Below are positions 45,356-54,588 of a stretch of DNA of 64,000 nt, piece after piece; the stretch's first letter is position 1; every line of letters begins with the position of its first letter. The stretch covers positions 496,001-560,000 of the forward strand of contig NZ_CP129965.1 in NCBI RefSeq assembly GCF_030503635.1, written 5' to 3'. Under the pieces are notes generated by a model. That model saw only the letters and a list, made by a program, of their open reading frames with translations, did not search any database and was not told the origin of the DNA. The DNA is from Corynebacterium sp. P3-F1. GTDB taxonomy: Bacteria; Actinomycetota; Actinomycetes; Mycobacteriales; Mycobacteriaceae. The position numbers and the translations under genes are program-made.

Positions 45356-46216
45356 TCACAGCGTTTGGCACACCGGGCAGAAATAGCTCGACCGACCGTT
45401 GACTACGGTTTTCTCGATCGGTGCGCCGCACCGCGCGCACGGTTTGCCAGCCTGGCCGTAGGCGTTCAGCGAACGGGAGAAGTAGCCGCTGGCACCGTTG
45501 ACGTTCACATACAAGGAATCGAAGCTGGTGCCGCCGGCCTCCAGCGCGCGGGCCATCACAGCACGGGATTCCTCAAGCAGTGCCACCGCATCGCGCTGGC
45601 GCAGCGCTCGGCCTTTGCGGGTGGGTTTCACCCTCGCCGCCCACATCGCCTCGTCGGCGTAGATCGAACCGATGCCGCTGACCACGGATTGGTCCAGCAG
45701 GATCGTCTTCACGGCGACGTTCTTCGTGCGCATTCTCCGGGCCACGGCAACCGTGTCGAAATCGGGCTCGAAAGGGTCCGCAGCGATGTGCGGGATGGCT
45801 GCGGGGACGGGGCGGTTGTGACTGGGACCGGAACTGGGCTCAGCGAGCGGGACGTACTGCCACGAGCCGAAGGTTCGCTGGTCGACGAAAGCCAATTCCT
45901 TGATGCCGTCCGGGCCCGTCAACTGCGCTCGGATGCGCAGATGCGGGCTGTCCACTAACCCCGGCTCGCTCACGAGCATCTGGCCGGACATGCGGAGGTG
46001 GATGAGCAACGCGGCATAGTCGGAAAGCGTGAGCCAGAGGAATTTGCCGCGACGGTCAGTACCGGTGATGCGCAACCCCGGCAAGACCTCAGCAAGATCC
46101 ACGTCGTTACCGCGGACAACACGCGGGTGGAGGACCTCGACCGCGCCGAATGTCGAACCGACGACGTGCGCATCGAGCCCGCGGCGCACCACCTCCACCT
46201 CAGGAAGTTCAGGCAC
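45356..46216 (-). CDS. mutM: formamidopyrimidine-DNA glycosylase
   Basis: Removes oxidised purines (8-oxoG, Fapy) and nicks the abasic site. The N-terminal catalytic Pro-Glu is in PELPEVEVVRRGL (Pro after processing of Met). KFLWLTLSD contains the catalytic-region Lys, the helix-two-turn-helix reads VSGIGSIYADEAMWAA, and the zinc finger is CARCGAPIEK...CPVCQ. 286 residues, GTG start three bases after the rnc stop. Confidence 0.95.
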   Translation of the reverse strand: MPELPEVEVVRRGLDAHVVGSTFGAVEVLHPRVVRGNDVDLAEVLPGLRITGTDRRGKFLWLTLSDYAALLIHLRMSGQMLVSEPGLVDSPHLRIRAQLTGPDGIKELAFVDQRTFGSWQYVPLAEPSSGPSHNRPVPAAIPHIAADPFEPDFDTVAVARRMRTKNVAVKTILLDQSVVSGIGSIYADEAMWAARVKPTRKGRALRQRDAVALLEESRAVMARALEAGGTSFDSLYVNVNGASGYFSRSLNAYGQAGKPCARCGAPIEKTVVNGRSSYFCPVCQTL

Positions 46217-46219
46217 GAT

Positions 46220-46975
46220 CTACCCCCGCAGTGCGATGGTCTCTGGGTGATCTTTGAGGAAGAAGAAGGCCTCGCGGGCAGCATTCTGCTCCGCCGTCTT
46301 CTTGTTGTGGCCGCGTCCGGTGCCGCGGGACGTTCCGTCGATAAGCGCCTGCGCAGTGAAGACCTGCTCGTGCTCCGGCCCCTCGGCCGTGGCGGTGTAC
46401 AGCGGCGGGTGGCCGCCGAGCTCCGCGACGCGCTCCTGTAGCTCGGTCTTCCAATCCTGGATCCAGTGCGCGTTGTCGATCTTGTCCCCGAACAAGCGCA
46501 AGATGACGTCGCGAGTGGCGTTGAAGCCGTGCTGGCGAAAGACCGCGCCAAGAACTGCCTCCGTCGTGTCGGCCAGGATGGAGTCTTTGTCACGGCCTCC
46601 GCTGGTCTCCTCGCCTTTGCCCAGCAGAATGTGGGCGCCGAGACCGATCTCGCGCGCGATGTCCGCAAGCCCGTAACGCGAGACGATCCGCGCGCGCATT
46701 GGGGACAGATCCGACTCCGGGCGGGACGGAAAGCGCTCAAAGAGTGCGTTGGCGATGGTCAAGCCGAGCACAGCATCACCGACGAACTCAAGACGCTCGT
46801 TATTCGGCAACGTTCCGTGCTCGTTCGCGAACGAGCGGTGCGTGAGAGCTAGACGCAGGTTCTCCTCGGCGATGTCCACACCAATCTTCTCAAGCAGCGG
46901 AGCGTGATCCACTGCCGCGAATGCTTCAGCCAGAGCTTGGTCGCCGGGAATCCTATTCTTCTTAGCGCGTGGCAC
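46220..46975 (-). CDS. rnc: ribonuclease III
   Basis: Double-stranded RNA endonuclease for rRNA and mRNA processing. The catalytic signature NERLEFVGDAVLGLTIANAL is complete and the second acidic site is near DSILADTTEAVLGAV. The C-terminal dsRNA-binding domain contains HPPLYTATAEGPEHEQVFTA and AEQNAAREAFFFL. 251 residues. It is coupled closely with mutM (3 bases between) and yceD (12 bases). A GCTTATCGACG word encodes LIDGT. Confidence 0.96.
   Translation of the reverse strand: MPRAKKNRIPGDQALAEAFAAVDHAPLLEKIGVDIAEENLRLALTHRSFANEHGTLPNNERLEFVGDAVLGLTIANALFERFPSRPESDLSPMRARIVSRYGLADIAREIGLGAHILLGKGEETSGGRDKDSILADTTEAVLGAVFRQHGFNATRDVILRLFGDKIDNAHWIQDWKTELQERVAELGGHPPLYTATAEGPEHEQVFTAQALIDGTSRGTGRGHNKKTAEQNAAREAFFFLKDHPETIALRG
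46336..46346 (-). repeat. GCTTATCGACG word, site 15 (in rnc)
   Basis: Exact copy within rnc, encoding LIDG. Confidence 0.85.
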
Positions 46976-46987
46976 GTGACTCCCCCG

Positions 46988-47542
46988 CTAGTTGTCGGAG
47001 CTGTCGGACAGGAATTTCTCCAACCCGGCCCAGCGCGGATCCACCACGTCGTTCGCCTCACCGGAGACACCGTCGGGCGCCGGCACATCGGAATCTGCGG
47101 GGCATGCTGGCTCGCACACCGGGTTGAACGGAAGATTCAGACCCGCCTCATCCACGAAAGACTGCTCCAAGTCCACGGTGTCGTCGACGATTTGCGGCAC
47201 GTCATCGCCCGAACCGTCATCCTCGGCCACTTGATCGTCGCCAGTAATGAAATCATCCGACCCGGAGAAGACCTGGGAAACCCTGATCGTCTCCGTCGGA
47301 GTCAGCTCGCGCAGACAGCGCACGCACTGCCCTTTCAGCTGGGCAGTAACCGTCGCATCCACCAGCACTCCTCCGCCAAGCGGAGTGACCGTGGACTCGA
47401 CGGTGACCTCCTGGCCTTCCGGAATAGCGATCATCTCTGGGCCGATGCGCGATGGTGCCGGGCCGGTTTGGGTGGTGGTCACCGGAAGACCATCTCCGTG
47501 CAAGGCGGCGGAGACATCCACGAGAAACGGATTAGTAGCCAT
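46988..47542 (-). CDS. YceD/DUF177 family protein
   Basis: DUF177 protein, linked in other bacteria to 23S rRNA accumulation and usually upstream of rpmF. The core has the motif GQCVRCLRELTPTETIRVSQ with two Cys, and later CEPACPAD giving another Cys pair, probably a metal site. ATG at 47542; GTG at 47551 is possible. About 184 residues. No rpmF follows; rnc follows, the order found in actinobacteria. Confidence 0.9.
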   Translation of the reverse strand: MATNPFLVDVSAALHGDGLPVTTTQTGPAPSRIGPEMIAIPEGQEVTVESTVTPLGGGVLVDATVTAQLKGQCVRCLRELTPTETIRVSQVFSGSDDFITGDDQVAEDDGSGDDVPQIVDDTVDLEQSFVDEAGLNLPFNPVCEPACPADSDVPAPDGVSGEANDVVDPRWAGLEKFLSDSSDN

Positions 47543-47652
47543 AACGCCCACCAGGATACATTGCAGTGCAACCCGCCGTTCGCCCCTGCTACCAATGCGG
47601 GGCGAACGGGAGCTTTTCGTTGACGCGTTTCGTTACCGCGAATGCCGAAGCA

Positions 47653-48423
47653 TTAGTTGCCGCGAGAGTAGCCACCGCGCAGGTCGCGCATCTCGCGGTC
47701 CCCGCGGACCTCCCTGGCACCCCGGTCGTAGTGGCCCGACGCGCCTGCCCCGTGGCGCAGTGCGGAACGGTCCGAGGTGACGGTGCGAAGCACACTGGTG
47801 AGCGTCTCCTCGAACTCGGCAAGCTTGCCGTCGACGTACTCGTCGCATTCACCACGCAGGCGGCTGGACTCGGCGTGCGCCGACTCGACGATGCGGTGCG
47901 CCTCCTCGTCGGCACGTCTGGTGACCTCAGCCTCGGACACCAGGCGCTGCTGCTCCTGCAGGCCCTCGGCGACAGAACGGTCGTAAGACTCGTTGCCGTC
48001 GGCGACGAGACGCTCAGCCTCGCGGCGTGCGCGCTCCACCATCTCATCTGCTTCTTCACGGGCACGGTTGACGGTATTGTTCGCATCCTCTTCGGCGTTA
48101 GACACCATGAGGGTTGAACGCTGCTGAGCATCGCTCAACATCGATTCGGACTCGTCGTGCGCCTCGGTGACCAGTCGCTGGGCCTCGCCTTCCGCGTCGC
48201 CGATAATGGCGTCGGCGCGGTCCTCGGCGCCGCGCAGGATTTCATCCTGTTTGTCTAGGACGTCTTGCGCATCGTCGATCTCGACGGGGAAAGCGTTGCG
48301 GATATCGTCGAGAAGCGCGAGCACTTCATTGCGAGGAACCATGCAGTTCGACGTCATCGGAACGCCGTAGGCCTGTTCGACGGTGTTGACCAGTTCATCG
48401 AGAGCTTCAAATACGCGGTACAT
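47653..48423 (-). CDS. DivIVA-domain coiled-coil protein, SepIVA-like
   Basis: A 256-residue protein with a short N-terminal DivIVA-like head (YRVFEALDELVNTVEQAYGV, PMTSNCMVPRNEVLALLDDI) and a long coiled coil rich in Glu, Ala and Arg (DADDI..., EEADEMVERARREAERLVAD). The tail is Arg/Gly-rich. It resembles mycobacterial SepIVA (Rv2927c), required for septation, which likewise lies beside yceD and rnc. ATG at 48423; the open frame upstream to 48600 is not coding. A cell-division role is inferred from this relationship. Confidence 0.87.
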   Translation of the reverse strand: MYRVFEALDELVNTVEQAYGVPMTSNCMVPRNEVLALLDDIRNAFPVEIDDAQDVLDKQDEILRGAEDRADAIIGDAEGEAQRLVTEAHDESESMLSDAQQRSTLMVSNAEEDANNTVNRAREEADEMVERARREAERLVADGNESYDRSVAEGLQEQQRLVSEAEVTRRADEEAHRIVESAHAESSRLRGECDEYVDGKLAEFEETLTSVLRTVTSDRSALRHGAGASGHYDRGAREVRGDREMRDLRGGYSRGN

Positions 48424-48444
48424 GGGCTTTAGCGTACTGGCGAA

Positions 48445-48472
48445 ACGGCAAACGCCCCGGCAAGCCGGGGCG
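48445..48472 (-). terminator. terminator-like hairpin after gdhA
   Basis: CGCCCCGGC (48453-48461) pairs with GCCGGGGCG (48464-48472) around a two-base loop; TTTGCCGTTT follows on the minus strand, a weak U-tract. Confidence 0.65.
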
Positions 48473-48529
48473 CGTGTCCGAAATGGGTCGGAGCGGGTCA
48501 GGCCGCGGTTCGGTCTGAAGGAATGCTGG

Positions 48530-49906
<1,377 letters not shown>

Positions 49907-49913
49907 TTAAAAA

Positions 49914-49919
49914 ACTATA
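49914..49919 (-). promoter_or_regulatory. candidate -10 of gdhA
   Basis: TATAGT on the minus strand about 38 bases before the gdhA ATG. The matching -35 is not clear. Confidence 0.45.
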
Positions 49920-50054
49920 GTCCCGCAAAGAGCGCCCAAGGCCCCTTCAAAGGCGAATTGATAACGTCAGGGAGAGCAGACGCGTTACATACACACATAT
50001 TTCGCGCCGCCGATTCTGCCCCGCGCCGCCTGAAAATAAAGGAGCACCTCCACC

Positions 50055-51248
50055 ATGGTGAACTACAGACCGACTTCTACCCCATCATCGCAGGAGGATG
50101 AGGGCGCGGGCTTACCAGCAAATTTCGATGCCGACGCGGAAACGCTCCGTGTCGTTGTGGCGCCGGATTCTTTCAAAGGATCCGCGACGTCGCAACAGGC
50201 GGCGGAGTGGATCGCGGAGGGTATTCAATCCGTCATTGTAGATTGTGACATTAATCACATACCCATGGCTGATGGGGGCGAGGGAACAGCAGCACTGTTT
50301 AGTGGTGAGACCATCACACTGCCCACGACCGACGCTGCGGGCCGTCTGACGGAGGCAAGCTACACCTTCAACGCGGCCGAACAGACTGCCTACATCGATG
50401 TGTCCGCGGCCTCAGGCCTGCCGGCTGTCAAAGACAATCCGGTGCCGCTAACCGGCGACACCTACGGCACCGGTGTGCTCATCGCGGACGCGCAAACCCG
50501 CGGCTCCCGCCGCATCGTGCTCGGCCTTGGCGGATCTGCGACAATCGACGGCGGAACGGGCGTCCTCGTCGCCCTAGGCGCGAACCCGCTCGACTCCGAC
50601 GGCCACCCGCTGCGCCACGGCGGAGGAGCCTTGGGCGATCTCGACCATTTCGACACCGCGAAGGTGAATATCCCGGCCGCGTCCGTCGAGTGGGTTCTCC
50701 TCGCGGATTCCGAGTTCCCCGCCACAGGTCCTAACGGGGCGGCCCACGTCTTCGGCCCGCAGAAAGGCGCAAGCTTGGAAGAGATAAACAAGGTTGATGC
50801 CGCGCTCGCCCACCTGTGTGAGGTGACGGGCGTAGACCCGGAGCAGCCCGGTTACGGTGCCGCCGGGGCCATTGCGGTGGGCATCACCTGGTTGTCCGAG
50901 CTGATGCACGGCAACACCGAGCACGTTCACGTTGTTTCGGGCGCACGCACCGTCGCTTCCGCACAGGGCCTCAAAGAGACGATCGCTAATGCCCACTTCG
51001 TTGTCACTGGCGAAGGGAAATACGACGGCCAGTCCACCGCGGGCAAGGTGGTGTCTGTGGTGACTGAGCTGGCAGAAGGAACCGATGCCATCGTCGCCGT
51101 CCTCGCCGGCGAATTTGATACCGAGGTGCCCGAAGGAGTGCTCGCCGTCGACATCGGGGAGCAGACTGACGATGTCCGCGCGCAGTTGATGCGCGCCGGC
51201 GCGCAGGCGGCGGTGGACTACCTCAACACTTCCACGGCCCAGGGGTAG
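50055..51248 (+). CDS. glxK: glycerate kinase
   Basis: Glycerate 2-kinase family enzyme, glycerate to phosphoglycerate. Seen: VVVAPDSFKGSATSQQAAEW, PMADGGEGTA, GLGGSATIDGGTGVLVALGA and VTGEGKYDGQSTAGKVVSVV. 397 residues, with about 30 non-homologous residues at the N-terminus; AAGGAG lies about ten bases before the ATG. Its 3' end overlaps the opposite small gene by about 31 bases. Confidence 0.94.
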   Translation: MVNYRPTSTPSSQEDEGAGLPANFDADAETLRVVVAPDSFKGSATSQQAAEWIAEGIQSVIVDCDINHIPMADGGEGTAALFSGETITLPTTDAAGRLTEASYTFNAAEQTAYIDVSAASGLPAVKDNPVPLTGDTYGTGVLIADAQTRGSRRIVLGLGGSATIDGGTGVLVALGANPLDSDGHPLRHGGGALGDLDHFDTAKVNIPAASVEWVLLADSEFPATGPNGAAHVFGPQKGASLEEINKVDAALAHLCEVTGVDPEQPGYGAAGAIAVGITWLSELMHGNTEHVHVVSGARTVASAQGLKETIANAHFVVTGEGKYDGQSTAGKVVSVVTELAEGTDAIVAVLAGEFDTEVPEGVLAVDIGEQTDDVRAQLMRAGAQAAVDYLNTSTAQG

Positions 51249-51613
51249 AGCGCCGGCAGCTCGAAATCCAGCTGACGCTCCAGGGCCACCGGGTCTTTGG
51301 GCAGGTCAGCCTTGGGGGTGAGCACGCGGGACAGGCCCATCGCCAACTGGTTCACGGAGCTCGCCCCTTCCGCGGTGATGAGGAAGCGCTGCACCACGGC
51401 TGCACCAGGGTCCTCCCCGCGCTCCTCCTCGAATGCGTGGCGCAGTTGCGCTTCGGTGTCCTCGTGCACCTCCGGGGAGGCATCCCGCGTCACCGTGCCC
51501 GAGGTGAGCCGCTCGTGGCGGACAAGGATGTCCACCGCGTTCGCGAAAGCATCTTCTACCTGCTTTCCCGCCGCATCGTCGGGAACGAGCACGTCAAACT
51601 GAATCGTCGGCAT
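51218..51613 (-). CDS. conserved hypothetical protein
   Basis: A 131-residue protein that I do not recognise. It is mixed alpha/beta in appearance, with acidic stretches (DTEAQLRHAFEEERGEDPGA), no Cys cluster, no signal and no membrane segment. ATG at 51613 is followed by a continuous frame, and the divergent DUF4921 gene starts 31 bases away, so they share a promoter region. It overlaps the 3' end of glycerate kinase. Family unknown. Confidence 0.7.
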   Translation of the reverse strand: MPTIQFDVLVPDDAAGKQVEDAFANAVDILVRHERLTSGTVTRDASPEVHEDTEAQLRHAFEEERGEDPGAAVVQRFLITAEGASSVNQLAMGLSRVLTPKADLPKDPVALERQLDFELPALYPWAVEVLR

Positions 51614-51644
51614 GACGCCAGAGTAGCGAATAGCCTTGGAAGCC

Positions 51645-52994
51645 ATGACACATCCGACGCTTCCCATGTCGACTCCCCTGGCAACGTCCCGCGATCCGCT
51701 GAACCAGATGGCGGACGGCACCATCAAGCAACTCAATCCGTTCTCCGGCACGCAGGTGTGGACAGTGCCGGGACGCGGCAACCGGCCGCTGTCAGTGCCC
51801 AAGCAAGAGCCGCGTCCGCTCGAACCGGGGGATTTCACGGCCAACTGCAATTTCTGCGTCGATAAGCAACTGAACACGCCTCCCGAGAAGTCCCGCATGG
51901 TCAACCGCGATGGGCACTGGGAGATCCAACGCAACCTTCTCCCCCACCAGCTAAGTCACACCGAAGCGGCGTTCCGCCGCGTACCCAACCTGTTCGAGAT
52001 CGTGTCCTACGACTACTGGGCACAAAATTACGGCTTCACCATGGACGAGTCGCGGCAGAACCAGATGGAGCGGTACCTCGCCGACGACGAGGGGCGGCGC
52101 CATGTCTTTAACATCGTGCGCACCCGCCTCAAAGCCTCTGGACGGGACGACAACGTCAGCGAAGACGAACTTCTCGCCCACGTCCCGGCGTATTTCGGCG
52201 GAGGACACGACGTGATCATCGGCCGGCGCCACTACACCGACGGAGCAGAGAACTCGACCCAGCTGGCGTCCTCCGGCAGCTTGTCCCTCGACGAGCACTA
52301 CGCATTCATCGCCTTCACAATCGACTCCATGCGCGACCTTTACGAGCACAACCGCTACGCGCCGTACGTCTCGGTCTTCCAGAATTGGCTGGCACCCGCG
52401 GGCGCCTCCTTCGAGCACCTGCACAAGCAGCTCGTAGCTATCGACGAGCGCGGCGTCCAGGCCGACATCGAGATAGCCAAGTTGCGGCAGAACCCCAACA
52501 TGTACAACGAGTGGGGCATCAATTATTCGAGCTACCACAACCTGATCATCGCGGAGAACGACCACGCGATCATGTGCGCCGGGATCGGCCACCGCTACCC
52601 CACCATCAGCGTGTACTCGAAGTCCCCCACCCCGGAGCCCTGGCTGCAGACGGAGGAAGAAGTCCGCGCCATGTCCGACCTGCTCCACGCCGGGCACGCC
52701 GGAACGGGTGCGCAGGTTCCCTGCAACGAGGAGTGGCACCACAAGCCCGTCGACCTCGATGTTCCTATGCCTTGGCGCATCAACATCAAATGGCGTGTGT
52801 CCACCCTCGCCGGTTTCGAGGGCGGGACCAAGGTCTACGTGAACACCCTCTCGCCTTACGACATCCGCGACCGCATGGTCAGCAGCCTGTACCGCCTGCG
52901 CGAAGAAGGCTCTATCGCGGGGAACATCCGTATCGCCACCGAATGCGCGCCACCACGCAACACTTTGCTCTACAACCCGGCCCTGAACCGCTAA
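51645..52994 (+). CDS. DUF4921 family, GalT-like protein
   Basis: A 449-residue protein of the DUF4921/galactose-1-phosphate uridylyltransferase-like (HIT superfamily) group. ANCNFCVDKQLN has a CxxC-type Cys pair, ASFEHLHKQLVAI matches the GalT/HIT active site (His-x-His-x-Gln reads HLHKQ), and PMPWRINIKWRVSTLAGFEG is conserved late. The physiological substrate is unknown; no galactose genes are nearby. ATG at 51645 is preferred over TTG at 51636. GCTTATCGACG encodes VDKQL at the Cys motif. Confidence 0.8.
   Translation: MTHPTLPMSTPLATSRDPLNQMADGTIKQLNPFSGTQVWTVPGRGNRPLSVPKQEPRPLEPGDFTANCNFCVDKQLNTPPEKSRMVNRDGHWEIQRNLLPHQLSHTEAAFRRVPNLFEIVSYDYWAQNYGFTMDESRQNQMERYLADDEGRRHVFNIVRTRLKASGRDDNVSEDELLAHVPAYFGGGHDVIIGRRHYTDGAENSTQLASSGSLSLDEHYAFIAFTIDSMRDLYEHNRYAPYVSVFQNWLAPAGASFEHLHKQLVAIDERGVQADIEIAKLRQNPNMYNEWGINYSSYHNLIIAENDHAIMCAGIGHRYPTISVYSKSPTPEPWLQTEEEVRAMSDLLHAGHAGTGAQVPCNEEWHHKPVDLDVPMPWRINIKWRVSTLAGFEGGTKVYVNTLSPYDIRDRMVSSLYRLREEGSIAGNIRIATECAPPRNTLLYNPALNR
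51857..51867 (-). repeat. GCTTATCGACG word, site 16 (in DUF4921 gene)
   Basis: Exact copy, encoding VDK at the CxxC motif of the gene. Confidence 0.85.
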
Positions 52995-53104
52995 GGCGTG
53001 GCACGACCGCCCGCCGAGTCACGGAACGCCGCAACGGCTTCCCGCTTACACTGGTCGTTTAATAACACAGCAGCACCAGCCGCTCCAAGGAGGCCTCGAC
53101 TTAC

Positions 53105-54412
53105 ATGCCCGCACACGCCGACCCAAGCGAGATCAAAGAGATTCTGCGGAATTACACGGTGGATCCCGCGTGGCAGCGCGAGCTGTACGAGCACCTCCAC
53201 GCCCACCCAGAGCTGTCCCTGCAGGAGAAGAACACCCACGAGCGCATCCTGAAGGAGCTCGAGAGGTTCGACTGCCAGATCATTTCGCCGATCGGCGGAT
53301 ACGGCATCGTCGCAGTGTTCCACAGCGGGCAAGCAGTCAACGGCACCGCGGGGCCGACAGTTCTCTTCCGCGCGGATATCGACGGACTCCCCGTCACAGA
53401 GACCACCGGTGCGCCGTACGCATCGCGGGACACAGCAACGCGTGACGACGGCTCCGTCACCGGCCTCATGCACGCCTGCGGCCACGATATGCACGTGACT
53501 GCCCTACTGGGTCTGTGCGACATCATGGACAACAACCGGGACCACTGGTCGGGCACTTTTGTGGCTCTCTTCCAGCCGGGTGAGGAGCTCGGTCGCGGTG
53601 CCACCGACATGATCACCGACCACCTCACCGACCGGATCCCCCGCCCGGACATTTGCTTAGGCCAGCACGTCATGCCTGGTCGTGCTGGCCAGGTTCAAAC
53701 AAAACCAGGTCCGCAGTTCGCGGCCTGTGATTCCATCCGCATCCGCATTCCGGGCCGCGGCGCCCACGGGTCCATGCCGCATGCTGCCGTCGACCCGACC
53801 TACACCGCAGCGCACATCGTCCTGCGGCTGCAAGGCATTGTCGGCCGCGAAGTGAACCCGCGCGACTTTGCCGTGGTGTCCGTCGGGCAGATCAAGGCAG
53901 GCACCACCAACAACATCATTCCGGACCACGCTGAGTTAGTGCTCAACTGCCGCTTCTACAACGACGCAGTGAAGAACAAGGTCTACGAGGCCATCCAGCG
54001 CATCGTCATCGCCGAGTGCGAGGCCTCCGGCATCAAAGAGGAACCGTATTTCGAGTACTTCGCCCACGGCGAGCTGCTGGACAACGACCGAGGCGCATTC
54101 ATGACAGTTCGCTCGACCTTCGACGAGGTCTTCGGCCCGGACTCCGTGGATGCCGAACCGTCGACAGTCTCCGAGGACTTCGCCAACATTCCCCTCGCGT
54201 TCGGAGTCCCCTATATCTTCTGGCTCATCGGCTCCACTCCCCGCACCGTGTGGGACAAGGCCGTCGCCGAAGACCGCGTTGTCACCGATGTGCCCGTCAA
54301 CCACATGCCGACATTCCTGCCGGAATATGAGCCGACGGTTTACGCTGCCACCAATGCCGCGGCGGCAGCAGTGTTGACGTACCTGGCCACGCCCCATGAT
54401 CGCCGGCCCTAG
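53105..54412 (+). CDS. M20 family amidohydrolase
   Basis: Metal-dependent peptidase/amidohydrolase of the M20D group (hippurate or aminoacylase-like). HAHPELSLQE is present, then VLFRADIDGLPVTE and MHACGHDMHVTALLG supply metal ligands; GQHVMPGRAGQV and the dimerisation domain RGAHGSMPHAAVDPTYTAAH follow. 435 residues, ATG with AAGGAGG ten bases upstream. Substrate unknown; no operon partner. Confidence 0.92.
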   Translation: MPAHADPSEIKEILRNYTVDPAWQRELYEHLHAHPELSLQEKNTHERILKELERFDCQIISPIGGYGIVAVFHSGQAVNGTAGPTVLFRADIDGLPVTETTGAPYASRDTATRDDGSVTGLMHACGHDMHVTALLGLCDIMDNNRDHWSGTFVALFQPGEELGRGATDMITDHLTDRIPRPDICLGQHVMPGRAGQVQTKPGPQFAACDSIRIRIPGRGAHGSMPHAAVDPTYTAAHIVLRLQGIVGREVNPRDFAVVSVGQIKAGTTNNIIPDHAELVLNCRFYNDAVKNKVYEAIQRIVIAECEASGIKEEPYFEYFAHGELLDNDRGAFMTVRSTFDEVFGPDSVDAEPSTVSEDFANIPLAFGVPYIFWLIGSTPRTVWDKAVAEDRVVTDVPVNHMPTFLPEYEPTVYAATNAAAAAVLTYLATPHDRRP

Positions 54413-54588
54413 CAGCCGCGCAGCCCCCGCACGAGCTGCCACACTATTTTCCCCGCGCAAGAGCTCTCGTTTCCGCCTGCAACAGCCTCAGCATAGCTAG
54501 AACGACGACCACCGCCCACCATCAATCCCGGTACAGTGGCGGGCGTTAGCGATCCTGTAGACGATTTGACTACCTGAGGTATCAACGC

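Noticed and set aside
46988..47542. rpmF next to yceD
   Set aside because: No L32-like frame follows; rnc lies immediately downstream instead.
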